Virus record (IMG/VR): IMGVR_UViG_3300010885_011044
Span: 1-34,597 of that record
DNA from: a virus
Direction: 5' to 3' (one strand)
Length of the DNA stretch: 34,597 nucleotides
Below are positions 24,701 to 32,686 of this stretch, one piece after another (the first letter of the stretch is position 1; every line of letters starts with the position of its first letter). The notes below the pieces were generated by a model, which saw nothing but the letters and a program-made list of their open reading frames with translations, ran no database searches and had not been told where the DNA came from. The position numbers and the translations under genes were made by a program.

Positions 24701-27187
24701 AACTGCCACGTTCCTCACATTGAATCCAAGTTGCTTACCCGCATACCCCAGCGGAGCAACACTGGACAGATACGCCGATGAGCGGAACAAGCCCTCCGTC
24801 ACATTTCGCTGCGTGTAGCCCAGACGAAGAAGAACCGCAGGACGCCATAGATCGTTGAAATTGTTGTAGAAGTTCTGAGCATGATTCCACGTCATTGCAC
24901 TAGCGTTCTGCCGCTGCTGGACCAGACGAGAAGCAGGCGACTGTTCCCTCAAGAACATAGTGACTGCTTTGTCTATCTCCCTGAAATTAAGCATGTACGT
25001 TCCCTGCATCAACTGCGATTCGATGTAGGGAGCCTTGTGCTGAATTACTTTCCCGTTTACTTCCTCAATCCAGAACTTATCCTTCTGAATCTGAGTCAGG
25101 CTTTCAGTACGAGTCTGCCTAGCCTTCTCAAGCAATCCCTTAGCCTCGGCCTTAGTAAGGCCACGATACATGCCAATATCGTAAGCGATTGCCTTCTCCA
25201 ATGAATCAATGACCTTAGCCACTGAGTTCTCTGCATCAACCCCAGTACCGACCGTAGCAAGATACCTATTGAACAACTCATCACGGCGAGCAACACCGCC
25301 AATAGTGACTACCTGACCATTGACTGTCTTCTGAACACCAGCACCCTTATAAATCTTGAGTCCGTCCAGAACCGCTCTGATCTCTCGCCCCTGCTGAATG
25401 TTTCCAGCACCACGAGTCTGTACATAACCAGACTCACGTTCAAATGCCGCATAGCGCCATAGGCGAGTCACGCGATTAGGCAGGCCAGCCTCATAGAAAT
25501 CCGTGTACTTCCACGGAGCAGCAGGGGTAGTACGCGCCTGCTCAGAAGCCATCGCACGAGACTGACGGCTACGCTCAACAGCACGACCAAACGCCGTAGG
25601 AGCAGCAAAACCCTTGTTCAGATTAGCCAGCGAACTGGCCTTTTCCTCATCAATAGCCTTCTTAAGGAACCTATCCCTCGCAATTAACTTGTCCCGAGAC
25701 TCTCGTGCTATACGAACCTCGTCCGCTGTAGATGGTTTAATAGCAGGATTCCTCGTGCGAAAACTTGTTACATCATTCAAGTTGGTTTCTGCATCATTGA
25801 ACCTCTTGAACAAGTCATCAACGTAGCCCTTATCGGTAATATTGCCGGCCTGAAACTCTCGGTCAGCAGTAAGGTAATCGTCATACGCCTTCTTGGACCG
25901 TTCCTGAGCCTTGTCAATTACCTTGGCCGCCTCTTTTGGATTGAACCGAAGGCGTGCCTCAATCAAGTCACGGTTAGCAGTGGAAACAGCAGTCGCAATA
26001 TCCGCACGGCGGTTCATCAGGAAGTCGCGAGCCTGCACATCCCCATATGTGTACTTCAGAATCGCCGCTGCTTCATCAACATCGTCTGCCGCAGAGAACG
26101 CATACGCCAATGAGTCACGTGCAGAACTGTTCTTGATGACTGGATGCTCATAAATCTGGGCGCTAGTAGTCACTCTTTTGCCAGTAACTGGGTCTTTCCT
26201 CATCACCCATGAAAGGAACTCGCCAAGTGAGGATTCAGGAGCCTTCTGCGTGTTTAGGTTTATAACATCCGTATCAATTTCTTTGACGATATTGTCAAGT
26301 TGATCCTTTGAAACTACTTGCCGGTCAACGTATTTGATCCGAGCGACTTTAAGCAGTTTCCCTCCGAAGATAAGTGGATCGGCAAACAGGGTGAAAATAG
26401 TGTCAGGAATGCCTGAAGCATATTTGCCATAAGCGTCTTCCTCGAATGCCTTGCGCCTAGCCTCAACATCCTTGATATCGAAATCTTTCTTGGCAAATTC
26501 CGCACCAGTCAAAGCACCAGTAGTACCACCAAGGCCAAGGGGATTAGTTATTGCAGAGTAGATAGCGCCAAGAGGGCCATATTCGTTCGTCAGCCTTGCG
26601 TTCGCAGTAGCAGCGGCCTGACCTACAGATATTTCCCCGGAAGTATCCCAGTCGAACGTTTCCAAGCCACCCGGTGCAGCCGACTGTGCCCACGATCCAG
26701 CCTGATTGATAGTGTCATACATCCAGCCGAAAGCATTCAGGCCAGCATCAAACACGCTCTCGCCAAAGACTTCTTTCTCAGCATCCTTGGAATCAAATAG
26801 ATTGCCAAGAAAGTCCTTAGCCGTGTCAAGAGCGCCCTTATTATCCTCTTCGACGTTCTTCTGAAACGTATTCGGATCAGCGAGGTACTTGGCATTTGCT
26901 GCCTGCTCTTCCGCACTGATCAAGCCAACGGCATTGACGCCATTCGGGGGGTTCCCGGTAGCGGCGATGCTCTGCTGCGGTGAAGCAGCCTCATTCATGT
27001 TCTTGATGTTGAACTTCGGCAAGCCAGACGTGTCAATAGCCATCGTCTTCTTGCGATCTTCAGGGCTGATAATTGGCTGCCCGCGAAGAACCTTGAAACC
27101 ACCAAGACGATTCATCGACTCAGGACCAGCAATAGGTGCCCAGCCCAGCGGACCTAACTCCTCAAGAGTCTTCTTAGTTTTTGTCAT
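21797..27187 (-). CDS. Giant virion protein, 1,796 residues (candidate ejection protein)
   Basis: The longest gene in the window. It starts MTKTKKTLEELGPLGW. The middle has FNDLWRPAVLLRLGYTQRNVTEGLFRSSAYLSS, and around residue 1250 there is LYTIDRRTNLGAYGEVLFPFISATQNS. The latter pair recurs in very large proteins of actinobacteriophages encoded after the portal. Long charged helical stretches (KRVWDG..., ERSKKAYDDYLTADREF) occur throughout. There is no tape-measure-like hydrophobic repeat pattern and no recognisable enzyme. In a short-tailed phage the best guess is an internal protein injected with the DNA. The start ATG overlaps the end of a 56-residue gene. Confidence 0.6.
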   Translation of the reverse strand: MTKTKKTLEELGPLGWAPIAGPESMNRLGGFKVLRGQPIISPEDRKKTMAIDTSGLPKFNIKNMNEAASPQQSIAATGNPPNGVNAVGLISAEEQAANAKYLADPNTFQKNVEEDNKGALDTAKDFLGNLFDSKDAEKEVFGESVFDAGLNAFGWMYDTINQAGSWAQSAAPGGLETFDWDTSGEISVGQAAATANARLTNEYGPLGAIYSAITNPLGLGGTTGALTGAEFAKKDFDIKDVEARRKAFEEDAYGKYASGIPDTIFTLFADPLIFGGKLLKVARIKYVDRQVVSKDQLDNIVKEIDTDVINLNTQKAPESSLGEFLSWVMRKDPVTGKRVTTSAQIYEHPVIKNSSARDSLAYAFSAADDVDEAAAILKYTYGDVQARDFLMNRRADIATAVSTANRDLIEARLRFNPKEAAKVIDKAQERSKKAYDDYLTADREFQAGNITDKGYVDDLFKRFNDAETNLNDVTSFRTRNPAIKPSTADEVRIARESRDKLIARDRFLKKAIDEEKASSLANLNKGFAAPTAFGRAVERSRQSRAMASEQARTTPAAPWKYTDFYEAGLPNRVTRLWRYAAFERESGYVQTRGAGNIQQGREIRAVLDGLKIYKGAGVQKTVNGQVVTIGGVARRDELFNRYLATVGTGVDAENSVAKVIDSLEKAIAYDIGMYRGLTKAEAKGLLEKARQTRTESLTQIQKDKFWIEEVNGKVIQHKAPYIESQLMQGTYMLNFREIDKAVTMFLREQSPASRLVQQRQNASAMTWNHAQNFYNNFNDLWRPAVLLRLGYTQRNVTEGLFRSSAYLSSVAPLGYAGKQLGFNVRNVAVARAHAREMARLEKAATATGTGVAQVAIGGSKRFQAWRTKQEELIGQFVGEQRAFVSSLQNDIAVNKLVGPEIDEAIKDIAFVAKQADEAEARLMLLSTDDDAAFAYFSKQGAAKRRVWDGVSDVDGVAHRQAFSNPEYADIAWMNLSADNTTKTTLSLRNNAANNVYKAIKMQHYKTVNPSDGDAYFEGVSQMLRQFKNSEVGEKIIAGENPAEIARWLTTDSVGKEIGRFVNGRVAVGRNAKKSKSPGFDTTGLDGALGYVNTLVSRLESLAPNPALRDALRLSNVSGADVKRLLDIPAYRDQLMPAIGNVAEEVGFKGIRESLNAAAGKMFKVLGTIPEDNMVRGPFYGRIYRDYVATTVNVIKAQSPSGFISARELDSIHRMAHRRALQETKSWLYTIDRRTNLGAYGEVLFPFISATQNSATALGKLAWRDPALPGMIAAVWNMPAKMNIEDEEGNIVFPIQLGFIPKSVRDTLGIDAILNAKVAKTGLNVIFPETGAFGFVPRMGPIGAIPVSEIMKNEWFGASIDTPSWLTNFAGDDVGKEIWDNWKTWVYGEDRGASPEPLSWNVIAPPAATKLIQIWQGMGSSAYAGTYNKIMQTERLRALGGERDGFPTPEELTDKTNKFFILRFLGNLAAFTPPQYEMVIDPLVDVRRSYDRLYKEDGDRNFHEQFGPILSMTSEVSSTKNVAGAMPTMDAVTRSKKYSSLIEGLAPDVQQNLGVLGIVINGDLNAEYDPSALTWQSTHKIPGLNRTYRELQTSAQVQVEASRTAGWVEFIKFMDQQQAILEQRGLNSFQSRGAEDLAQNKKNFIDAAQSNPLFSGWYDDYISFGSTRVVDAVKTLERALGNKEFMADHSENPVWTAAYQYVTVRPQVIAAIDAATTSEERKAIKEEWAAFRTSLINSNNKWGTLANRYLDGDEDPTAPSTSMFSMAPVYDQAVAPEPNAAVDESGFLKPTEFFGGQ

Positions 27188-27344
27188 AGTCAGCAAAGTC
27201 CTTCATAGAAATGTTCGTCAAGTCCTTGATGAAATCATTCCTTACATCATCGCTAGGCCACGGAATCATCGATAAATGCATGATGATTGGGGCATTCTCA
27301 ACTCCAAGAGCATCAGTAAAAGCAGCCAGATTCTTGATAAACAC
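27174..27344 (-). CDS. 56-residue microprotein between portal region and giant gene
   Basis: Starts at GTG 27344, which shares one base with the TAG stop of the upstream gene, and ends at TAA 27176-27174. A strong AGGGGGG ribosome site lies 4 bases upstream of the GTG. The translation starts MFIKNLAAFTDALGVENAP, continues with MHLSMIPWPSDD and ends KDFADYDKN. It overlaps the giant gene by 14 bases. The tight packing, the ribosome site and the balanced composition make it very likely to be real. The function is unknown; it may be a small chaperone or assembly factor for its large neighbour, but this is a guess. Confidence 0.6.
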   Translation of the reverse strand: MFIKNLAAFTDALGVENAPIIMHLSMIPWPSDDVRNDFIKDLTNISMKDFADYDKN

Positions 27345-27718
27345 TATGCCCCCCTGATGTAGCGGATAAGCGTCCTCACGCTATTTGGAGTCTCTGGATC
27401 ATCACCCACAGGATCAAGAAGAGGCAGCCACTTCTTCAACGCCTGAGTCTCCGCTACACGCGGATCATTGTTCAATGCCTCAGGACCACGCCCCGCCCCA
27501 TACGCAAGGCCGTCAGTGACCGGCTGCTCAGGATTATTCGTCGGATCAAGAAGATTCGGGGTGTCCTCAGGAGCGGCAACAACCGCAGGTTGAGAAGGAG
27601 CAGGAGTCATCCCGCCAGCAGCAGCAGAAGCACCGGCATTCGCATAATCGGATGTCATGTCAGTCCGGTTCGCGTACGCCTTACCCGGCGTACCCTGACG
27701 TTTTCCACCACGAGGCAT
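27344..27718 (-). CDS. Virion-associated protein (PRGGKRQGTPG start)
   Basis: A 124-residue protein starting MPRGGKRQGTPGKAYANRTDM. The N-terminus is basic and Gly-rich, the middle is Ala/Pro-rich and probably disordered (SAAAGGMTPAPSQPAVVAAP), and the C-terminal third is folded (ALKKWLPLLDPVGDDPETPNSVRTLIRYIRG). The opening motif recurs in uncharacterised proteins placed after the portal gene in actinobacteriophages. The start overlaps the portal stop as TAATG. The function is unassigned; a head-completion or portal-binding role fits the position. Confidence 0.65.
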   Translation of the reverse strand: MPRGGKRQGTPGKAYANRTDMTSDYANAGASAAAGGMTPAPSQPAVVAAPEDTPNLLDPTNNPEQPVTDGLAYGAGRGPEALNNDPRVAETQALKKWLPLLDPVGDDPETPNSVRTLIRYIRGA

Positions 27719-29580
27719 TAGACCGCTCCTCTCTCAACGCCGCGCATAGGCTGCACAGTCATCGCAGGACGCCTGAGCGACCCGAGAAGATCGCCAAGGC
27801 TTGCCATGCCCGGCCCGACACCCGGAATTGGAGACTGCGGCTGAGCGCCAGCCATTGCACCGACAGTCGCATCGGCAGCAGCCATGTCAGGAGTCGTCGG
27901 CCCGCCAGCATCCGGTCCCGCCGCTGCCTCCTGCTGAGCCTTCTGCTCCTTCAGCGCATCCTCAGTCACCTTGTTCAACGCTTCCGCAAGTTCCATCTTG
28001 TCGTTCGACACCAACTGCATGATCTTCGACAGAGTCAACGGAGGGATCGCGCCACTGGAAGCCTGCTGCTGCAAACCGGACATCAACGCCTGCTCAAGCC
28101 CCTCAGCGATAATCGCGTCATGCTCCATCTCAGGATTGTCGATATACGGGTCAAGAGTGGCAGCAGTCTTCTTTGACATGATGCCAAGGCCGACACGCTG
28201 GCCGATACCGATGATGAGCGAGTTAATGTCCGTACCAGACGCCGGGTACGAAACCACATGCTCGTCTGTCTCAAACGTCTCATTAGCAATGTACGTCACC
28301 GGCCTATTCGAGTTGCCCGTACCGACATAGATGGTCCGCGAGTTATCGCCATCCCACGCCTTCGCAAGGCCAATCGCTACCTCGTTCTCCTCCTCAAGCG
28401 AGTAGGCAAACGTTTCCTGCGCCTCAGCCACGGGGTAGTCAATAACAGCGGATAGAACAGCGTCACCTCGGCGACCTGTACGGATACCAGAAGAGGACTC
28501 TCCCCCGAACTCAGCGGGGATACCAGCAGTAACCCGCTGGTTCCTCTCCAGCCTGTCGATAGTGGGGTTAGTGAGATACCCCGGTTGCGACTGAATGTCC
28601 CTGATGTCCCCGCCAGCAATGATGTTGACCATCCCTGTACGACCATCATGGGGTCCGTCAAGGAAACGGCCAATCTCACCCTGACGACTAACCAGATAGG
28701 TATCGGGGAAGATTCCCTTTTCAACGGCAATAACCTCCAGAGCCATCAACTTTGCCTGCTGGTAGTACATGCCAATCATGTTGTCGAACTGGCCCGCAGC
28801 AGTGTCAAGAGTGATCCGCATCGGCACGATCACCGGGCACTCATCACCCAAGTTTGCGTACCGCTCCAGTGTCACGCCCCGCATCGACTGACCTGTCAGG
28901 TCGACTTCGTAATTGTTGGAGTATCCCTCTATCGTCTTGTACCCGGCGGCGACCAGTTGAGTGACATCCCTGTCGATGTACTCAATGAGGAGGACGCTTG
29001 CGTCATTCGGCATGTCATTGCGGCCAGTGAGACCATATAGCGCCTCGCCGTAGCCCTTGTTCCGCAACCAGCCCAGTGAACGACGGTACGCGAAGATGCA
29101 GTCAGTCGGCGTGACCTTTCCGGGGATCACGTCAGTGGACGGGTACGTCTCAAGGGGATGCCGAATCTGCCACATCGGCATGTGTTCCTTCGCATCCCAG
29201 CGGACCACGACGGGAGACATCCCATACGCAATCAAGTGACGGCCACGCTGCTTCATCTTCAACGGCACCCGGTCGTTCTGCCACCAGCCGGTAATGACAC
29301 GGCCAGCGGTCATCGCATTCCGGTCATACTTCCGCACGCCCGGCTTCATGCTGGAGAAGTTCACCGACGGAATCACCGAAGTGATACGGCCAGCCATCTG
29401 ATCGACGCCAGCGGCAAGCAGGTTCGGGGTAGACGGCATCGCGTTCTGCTCCATGTCGGGCAGCGGAACCTCCATCGTCCCGTTGTAGATCGACTGGATC
29501 ATCCTCATGCGCGAATGCAGCGGCCCATAGAAATTCAGGCGCTGCTTGTACAAGGAAATGATCTGGTCTTCGCTCATCAT
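27718..29580 (-). CDS. Portal protein
   Basis: A 620-residue protein starting MMSEDQIISLYKQRLN. AAGGGG lies 8 bases upstream of ATG 29580, which overlaps the terminase stop (ATGA). The portal-type flow is clear: an N-terminal helical part (MRMIQSIYNGTMEVPLPD), NLLAAGVDQMAGRITSVIPSV, GWWQNDRVPLKMKQRGRHLIAYGMSPVVVRW, the wing (WQIRHPLETYPSTDV), the stem helices near GGESSSGIRTGRRGDAVLSAV, and a Gln/Ala-rich barrel-like tail (KEQKAQQEAAAGPDAGGP). It forms the ring through which DNA enters and leaves the head. Gene order after terminase supports the call. Confidence 0.88.
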   Translation of the reverse strand: MMSEDQIISLYKQRLNFYGPLHSRMRMIQSIYNGTMEVPLPDMEQNAMPSTPNLLAAGVDQMAGRITSVIPSVNFSSMKPGVRKYDRNAMTAGRVITGWWQNDRVPLKMKQRGRHLIAYGMSPVVVRWDAKEHMPMWQIRHPLETYPSTDVIPGKVTPTDCIFAYRRSLGWLRNKGYGEALYGLTGRNDMPNDASVLLIEYIDRDVTQLVAAGYKTIEGYSNNYEVDLTGQSMRGVTLERYANLGDECPVIVPMRITLDTAAGQFDNMIGMYYQQAKLMALEVIAVEKGIFPDTYLVSRQGEIGRFLDGPHDGRTGMVNIIAGGDIRDIQSQPGYLTNPTIDRLERNQRVTAGIPAEFGGESSSGIRTGRRGDAVLSAVIDYPVAEAQETFAYSLEEENEVAIGLAKAWDGDNSRTIYVGTGNSNRPVTYIANETFETDEHVVSYPASGTDINSLIIGIGQRVGLGIMSKKTAATLDPYIDNPEMEHDAIIAEGLEQALMSGLQQQASSGAIPPLTLSKIMQLVSNDKMELAEALNKVTEDALKEQKAQQEAAAGPDAGGPTTPDMAAADATVGAMAGAQPQSPIPGVGPGMASLGDLLGSLRRPAMTVQPMRGVERGAV

Positions 29581-31436
29581 GCGATACCCCTTCGGGCGCT
29601 TGACATCCAACTTGGCCTATTCAACTGATATAAACCTTCCCTACGCGGAGTGTAATGGTTCTCTACAGCCAATTTGCCAAACCACGTAGACATGATCAAG
29701 TCAGTCGTGTCGTAATCAGGATAGCGCGTAGCCTCATCGATCAAGTTCTGGCAGCGCATACGCGACGACATGTCGCCCCAAGGAATCCTCACCATTCCCT
29801 GACGAAACAAGTCGCCAATCGACTCAAGCCCATACTTAGGGTCCTGCTTGTTGATAGAAGTCGTATGAGGAACGAACACGACGCCAGTCATCGCAGCCCA
29901 CTTCTGCACATGCGGCTGGGACAACAACCACCTCTGCGCAGCGTTCACCTCAACCACGACATGACTGATCGGAATGCCAAGGTCATTCGACTCATGCCAC
30001 AACTCGTGGATCAGCCCGGACCAGTCAAACGTGTTCAGGTCCAGCGACAGGAACTGCTCAGGGTTCATGCGGCGCTTATGCAGATCGATGATGTAACGGT
30101 TCCCCGAATCAGGGTCGTACAGCCACCAGATGATCCCCCACCACTCAGTAGGGGAAGGATCGACAGTGATGAACGACCATCCGTTGCCGTGCAGCAAGTT
30201 CACCGGAGGGTCAAGGAACACCCTCTCCCGATCCAGACATCCCGGCGCAGGGTAACCCTCAGCGTCGGAACCACCAGTGATCCACGCAGGATCGACAAGC
30301 CCACCGATGACATCGCCGTCCTCCTGCTGATACATGATGGAGAAAGAACGCGGGTTGTTATGCCTGAGAGTCTCAAGGTGCTTCCAAGACAGCCTGTGCG
30401 GATCAAGCAGGCAGCCCTTCGGCCACGGCTCGACATCATCATGCTCACCCGTGCACAACTCGTCATCATGCGCCTTGTACACCACATGCCGGTACTTCGA
30501 CTGCTCATCAAGCGTCTGCTTATCCAAGCAATACCTGTACAGGTCATCGTGCTGAATCCGCTGACCCTGAAGAAGCAGCGTCCCGCCCGGCTCAAGACGA
30601 GTCTCAGCCTCAGCATCCCACCACTCCCGAATCAAGTCCTTCGACTCGGCAGTCTTCGTGTTCTTCCGATCCACGAGATCATCCCACAGCACAAAATCGA
30701 AACGTCCACCAAGAAAACCAGAATCCTGACCCCAAGCAGAAGCAGTCGGCTCCTTATCGTCAAGTTGCACCCCATCAAGTTGCCGCACCACAAGAGCCTC
30801 AGCACGCCACAAATCCGTACGCCCCTCAGGCTTGAACGCACCGAAATCATCCTGCAAGCACGCATCAGCATCAAACGCAAGACCACGCGCCAAAGAATCC
30901 GCATCAGCCCTCAACGGGGCATCCCGCTCAAGGCTCCTCTTAATCCGGCCCACATACATACGAGCCTGACGCTCAGTACGAGAACCAATCATGATCCTGA
31001 TACGACGATCCCTAGCAATCAACCAACACGGAATATCATGCGTAAACAACGTCGACTTACCAGAACCCGGCGGCTCATTCATCACCACATACTCACGATC
31101 ACGCGACTCAACAGACCGCAACACCTCATACGCGGCACGCTCCTGCCAAGGAGTCGACTTACGGCCAAAATACCGCAACCGAAAAAACGTGAAATCATCC
31201 AACGCACGCTGAGCCTCCGCACACAACGGCTGACCCACAAGATTCCCGGCAACAACACTCACACCAAGAACAGACGCAGCCTCCAACCCCCCAGACCCCG
31301 GATCACCACGCTCAAACCTATACGCCGTCGAAGCAGACAAACGCGCCCGACGAGCAGCAGCCTCAACCGCCACCCCCTCATTACGAGCAGCAAAATACTT
31401 CCCCCACCGATCAACCTCAACCTGCTTCACACCCAC
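29577..31436 (-). CDS. Large terminase with an N-terminal helix-turn-helix
   Basis: A 619-residue protein if started at GTG 31436; GTG 31430 is possible, and no clear ribosome site is seen. ATPase motifs: Walker A EPPGSGKST (about 121-129) and Walker B FVLWDDLVD (about 248-256). Nuclease-domain acids appear in FITVDPSPTEWWG, VVVEVNAAQRW and TTDLIMSTWFG. The first 60 residues carry a helix-turn-helix (GVAVEAAARRARLSASTAYRFERGD), so DNA recognition may be built in; no separate small terminase gene is visible. It drives packaging into the prohead. The reading frame remains open to 31583 through the direct repeats, so the start is uncertain. Confidence 0.9.
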   Translation of the reverse strand: MGVKQVEVDRWGKYFAARNEGVAVEAAARRARLSASTAYRFERGDPGSGGLEAASVLGVSVVAGNLVGQPLCAEAQRALDDFTFFRLRYFGRKSTPWQERAAYEVLRSVESRDREYVVMNEPPGSGKSTLFTHDIPCWLIARDRRIRIMIGSRTERQARMYVGRIKRSLERDAPLRADADSLARGLAFDADACLQDDFGAFKPEGRTDLWRAEALVVRQLDGVQLDDKEPTASAWGQDSGFLGGRFDFVLWDDLVDRKNTKTAESKDLIREWWDAEAETRLEPGGTLLLQGQRIQHDDLYRYCLDKQTLDEQSKYRHVVYKAHDDELCTGEHDDVEPWPKGCLLDPHRLSWKHLETLRHNNPRSFSIMYQQEDGDVIGGLVDPAWITGGSDAEGYPAPGCLDRERVFLDPPVNLLHGNGWSFITVDPSPTEWWGIIWWLYDPDSGNRYIIDLHKRRMNPEQFLSLDLNTFDWSGLIHELWHESNDLGIPISHVVVEVNAAQRWLLSQPHVQKWAAMTGVVFVPHTTSINKQDPKYGLESIGDLFRQGMVRIPWGDMSSRMRCQNLIDEATRYPDYDTTDLIMSTWFGKLAVENHYTPRREGLYQLNRPSWMSSARRGIA

Positions 31437-31463
31437 ACCATACAACCCACACCCACACACCCG

Positions 31464-31527
31464 CCCCAAATTAGTACCGACATACCCCCAAATTAGTAAC
31501 GATATAGCCCCAATTAGTACCGGCATA
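31464..31527 (-). repeat. Three tandem 21-22 bp direct repeats upstream of terminase
   Basis: Units at 31464-31484, 31485-31506 and 31507-31527. On the plus strand each reads C-run, then AAATTAGTA (AATTAGTA in the third), then a CCGACATA-like end. The shared core is CCCCAAATTAGTA. The units are adjacent, so their period is two helical turns. They lie 28 bases before the terminase start chosen here. They could be operator sites or the site recognised for packaging. Confidence 0.75.
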
Positions 31528-31826
31528 GGACCATGACAGGAACCACACCACAACCTCAGTATAGGGGGGGGTGGGGGGGCCATTGGGCAGCCCCCCGGTC
31601 ATAGGTTTTGGTCCCTGCCGGGTACAGAAATAGGTGAAGCACAATTCAGGTAACTGAAGTGGGTGTGTTTGGTGTGTGTGGGTTCGACGTGGGGGGGGGT
31701 CCTTGTCTCGTGTGTATGGGTTTAGTGTTCCCTTGTGTATTTGTCGCTATGGGCGAACGTGGCCCGTCTCTTTCCACCCATCTGGGGGGTAACCGTGAGG
31801 GGAAGGAAGACACAACGGCATAGGAC
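31528..31826. other. G-tract-rich gene-free control region
   Basis: No gene is seen here. G8 (31564-31571) and G7 (31573-31579) are followed by GCCCCCC (31590-31596), which pairs with GGGGGGC (31574-31580) across a 9-base loop. G9 lies at 31691-31699. A TATACT box occurs on the minus strand (about 31564-31559) facing the terminase gene, with no good -35 box. A C/G palindrome lies at 31774-31789 (CCACCC, ATCT, GGGGGG). The plus strand is G/T-rich around 31650-31740. Such tracts could form quadruplex or hairpin structures at the border between the two divergent gene sets. Confidence 0.45.
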
Positions 31827-31905
31827 TAGACACAAGCAACGGCATGCCGTATATTTCTCATATGGGGCAGCGCAGGGCAGCCCCACGGATACCCCCCGGG
31901 GTATC
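31827..31905 (+). promoter_or_regulatory. Promoter and hairpin leader for the 31927 gene
   Basis: TAGACA (31827-31832) and TATATT (31850-31855) are separated by 17 bases. After 32 further bases comes the perfect palindrome GATACCCC/GGGGTATC (31888-31895 and 31898-31905) with only two bases between the arms. A second stem, TGGGGC/GCCCCA, lies between promoter and palindrome. TGGGGA precedes the ATG. The spacing from -10 box to C run is 42 bases, close to the 39 and 40 seen at the two other plus-strand promoters. Confidence 0.65.
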
Positions 31906-31926
31906 TTCACAGAATGGGGATTCACA

Positions 31927-32634
31927 ATGAGCAAGCGCACAACAGGCGTAACGAACTTTCGCACTATCGTCGCTGCTGATTCAGTGTTGGCAGACGTTGT
32001 AACGGCGCGCGAGACGTTCGCTGAATGGATCGCAAAGTGGGCAGACAAGTACGGTCCCCACATTGGGGAAGGCAAGCCCGCCAGCGGCACACCTCACAAA
32101 GAATTTGCAGACGGTATCAATGCGGCATGCTCGGAGTCCGGAAAGAGCGCGAAGGCTACCGAGCACATTCGGTCGCGTGTCGGTCGCACGTTGCGCGTCA
32201 TCGCTGCCGCTCCCAAGGGTTCGGAAGAAACAGATGCGGCATTTCATGCCCGCATCCTGTCGGCACGTACTTGGGTTACGACAGCATCCGCGGAAGAGAT
32301 CACTAAGCGGATCGCAGGCGTTACCCCACGTGCCACACGGCCGAACACACCCAAGACACCCAAGACACCCAAGACACCCAAGACACCGGAGACACCGGAG
32401 ACACCGGACGCGCCAGTCCTTACGGTTACCGACACGCACAATGGGCTTATGGCATCCCTCACGCTCCATATGGATACCCTTGCCAAGCATCACGCCGCAG
32501 GGGGGACGGTTACCAAAGCCATGGTTACGGCAGAGCAGACTAAAATAGCGGTGCTACTTTCGTTCTACGCTCCGGCCACCGACGCGCCCAAGGTTGACGC
32601 GCCCAAGGTGACGCGCAGGGCGAAGACTGCCTAG
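31927..32634 (+). CDS. Unrecognised 235-residue protein with TPK repeats
   Basis: Starts MSKRTTGVTNFRTIV at ATG 31927. The frame is open back to 31735, but the promoter and leader lie in that stretch. The first 145 residues look folded and helical (FAEWIAKWADKYGPHIG, TEHIRSRVGRTLRVIAAAP, AFHARILSARTWVTTASAEE). Then come four TPK, two TPE and one TPD triplets, a second helical part (GLMASLTLHMDTLAKHHAAGG) and a basic tail with DAPKV twice. It stands alone between its own promoter and a perfect terminator, so it is probably made in quantity early in infection. The family is unknown; no enzyme motif is visible. Confidence 0.7.
   Translation: MSKRTTGVTNFRTIVAADSVLADVVTARETFAEWIAKWADKYGPHIGEGKPASGTPHKEFADGINAACSESGKSAKATEHIRSRVGRTLRVIAAAPKGSEETDAAFHARILSARTWVTTASAEEITKRIAGVTPRATRPNTPKTPKTPKTPKTPETPETPDAPVLTVTDTHNGLMASLTLHMDTLAKHHAAGGTVTKAMVTAEQTKIAVLLSFYAPATDAPKVDAPKVTRRAKTA
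32347..32409 (+). repeat. Seven 9-bp coding repeats (TPK/TPE/TPD)
   Basis: Four exact units of ACACCCAAG, two of ACACCGGAG and one ACACCGGAC, in frame and encoding T-P-K, T-P-E and T-P-D. They make an extended charged linker between two helical parts of the protein. The near identity suggests recent expansion by slippage, so copy number may vary between relatives. Confidence 0.85.
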
Positions 32635-32650
32635 CCCGACCAGCCCCCCC

Positions 32651-32686
32651 GCCCCCCGCCCCGAAAGGGGCGGGGGGCATTTTTTT
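32651..32686 (+). terminator. Strong intrinsic terminator
   Basis: GCCCCCCGCCCC (32651-32662) and GGGGCGGGGGGC (32667-32678) form a perfect 12-bp stem with a GAAA tetraloop. A T7 tract follows at 32680-32686. This is a classic rho-independent terminator, 16 bases after the stop of the 31927 gene. Confidence 0.93.

Noticed and set aside
29655-31496. Open frame of 613 codons on the plus strand, antisense to terminase
   Set aside because: It mirrors the terminase gene, has a low-complexity Arg/Thr/Pro/Ile composition, no ribosome site and no family pattern. It is a by-product of the terminase codon use.
31735-31926. Longer N-terminus for the 31927 protein
   Set aside because: The frame is open, but the segment contains a 17-spaced promoter and a perfect palindrome in the place expected for an untranslated leader, and its translation is Arg/His-rich and atypical.
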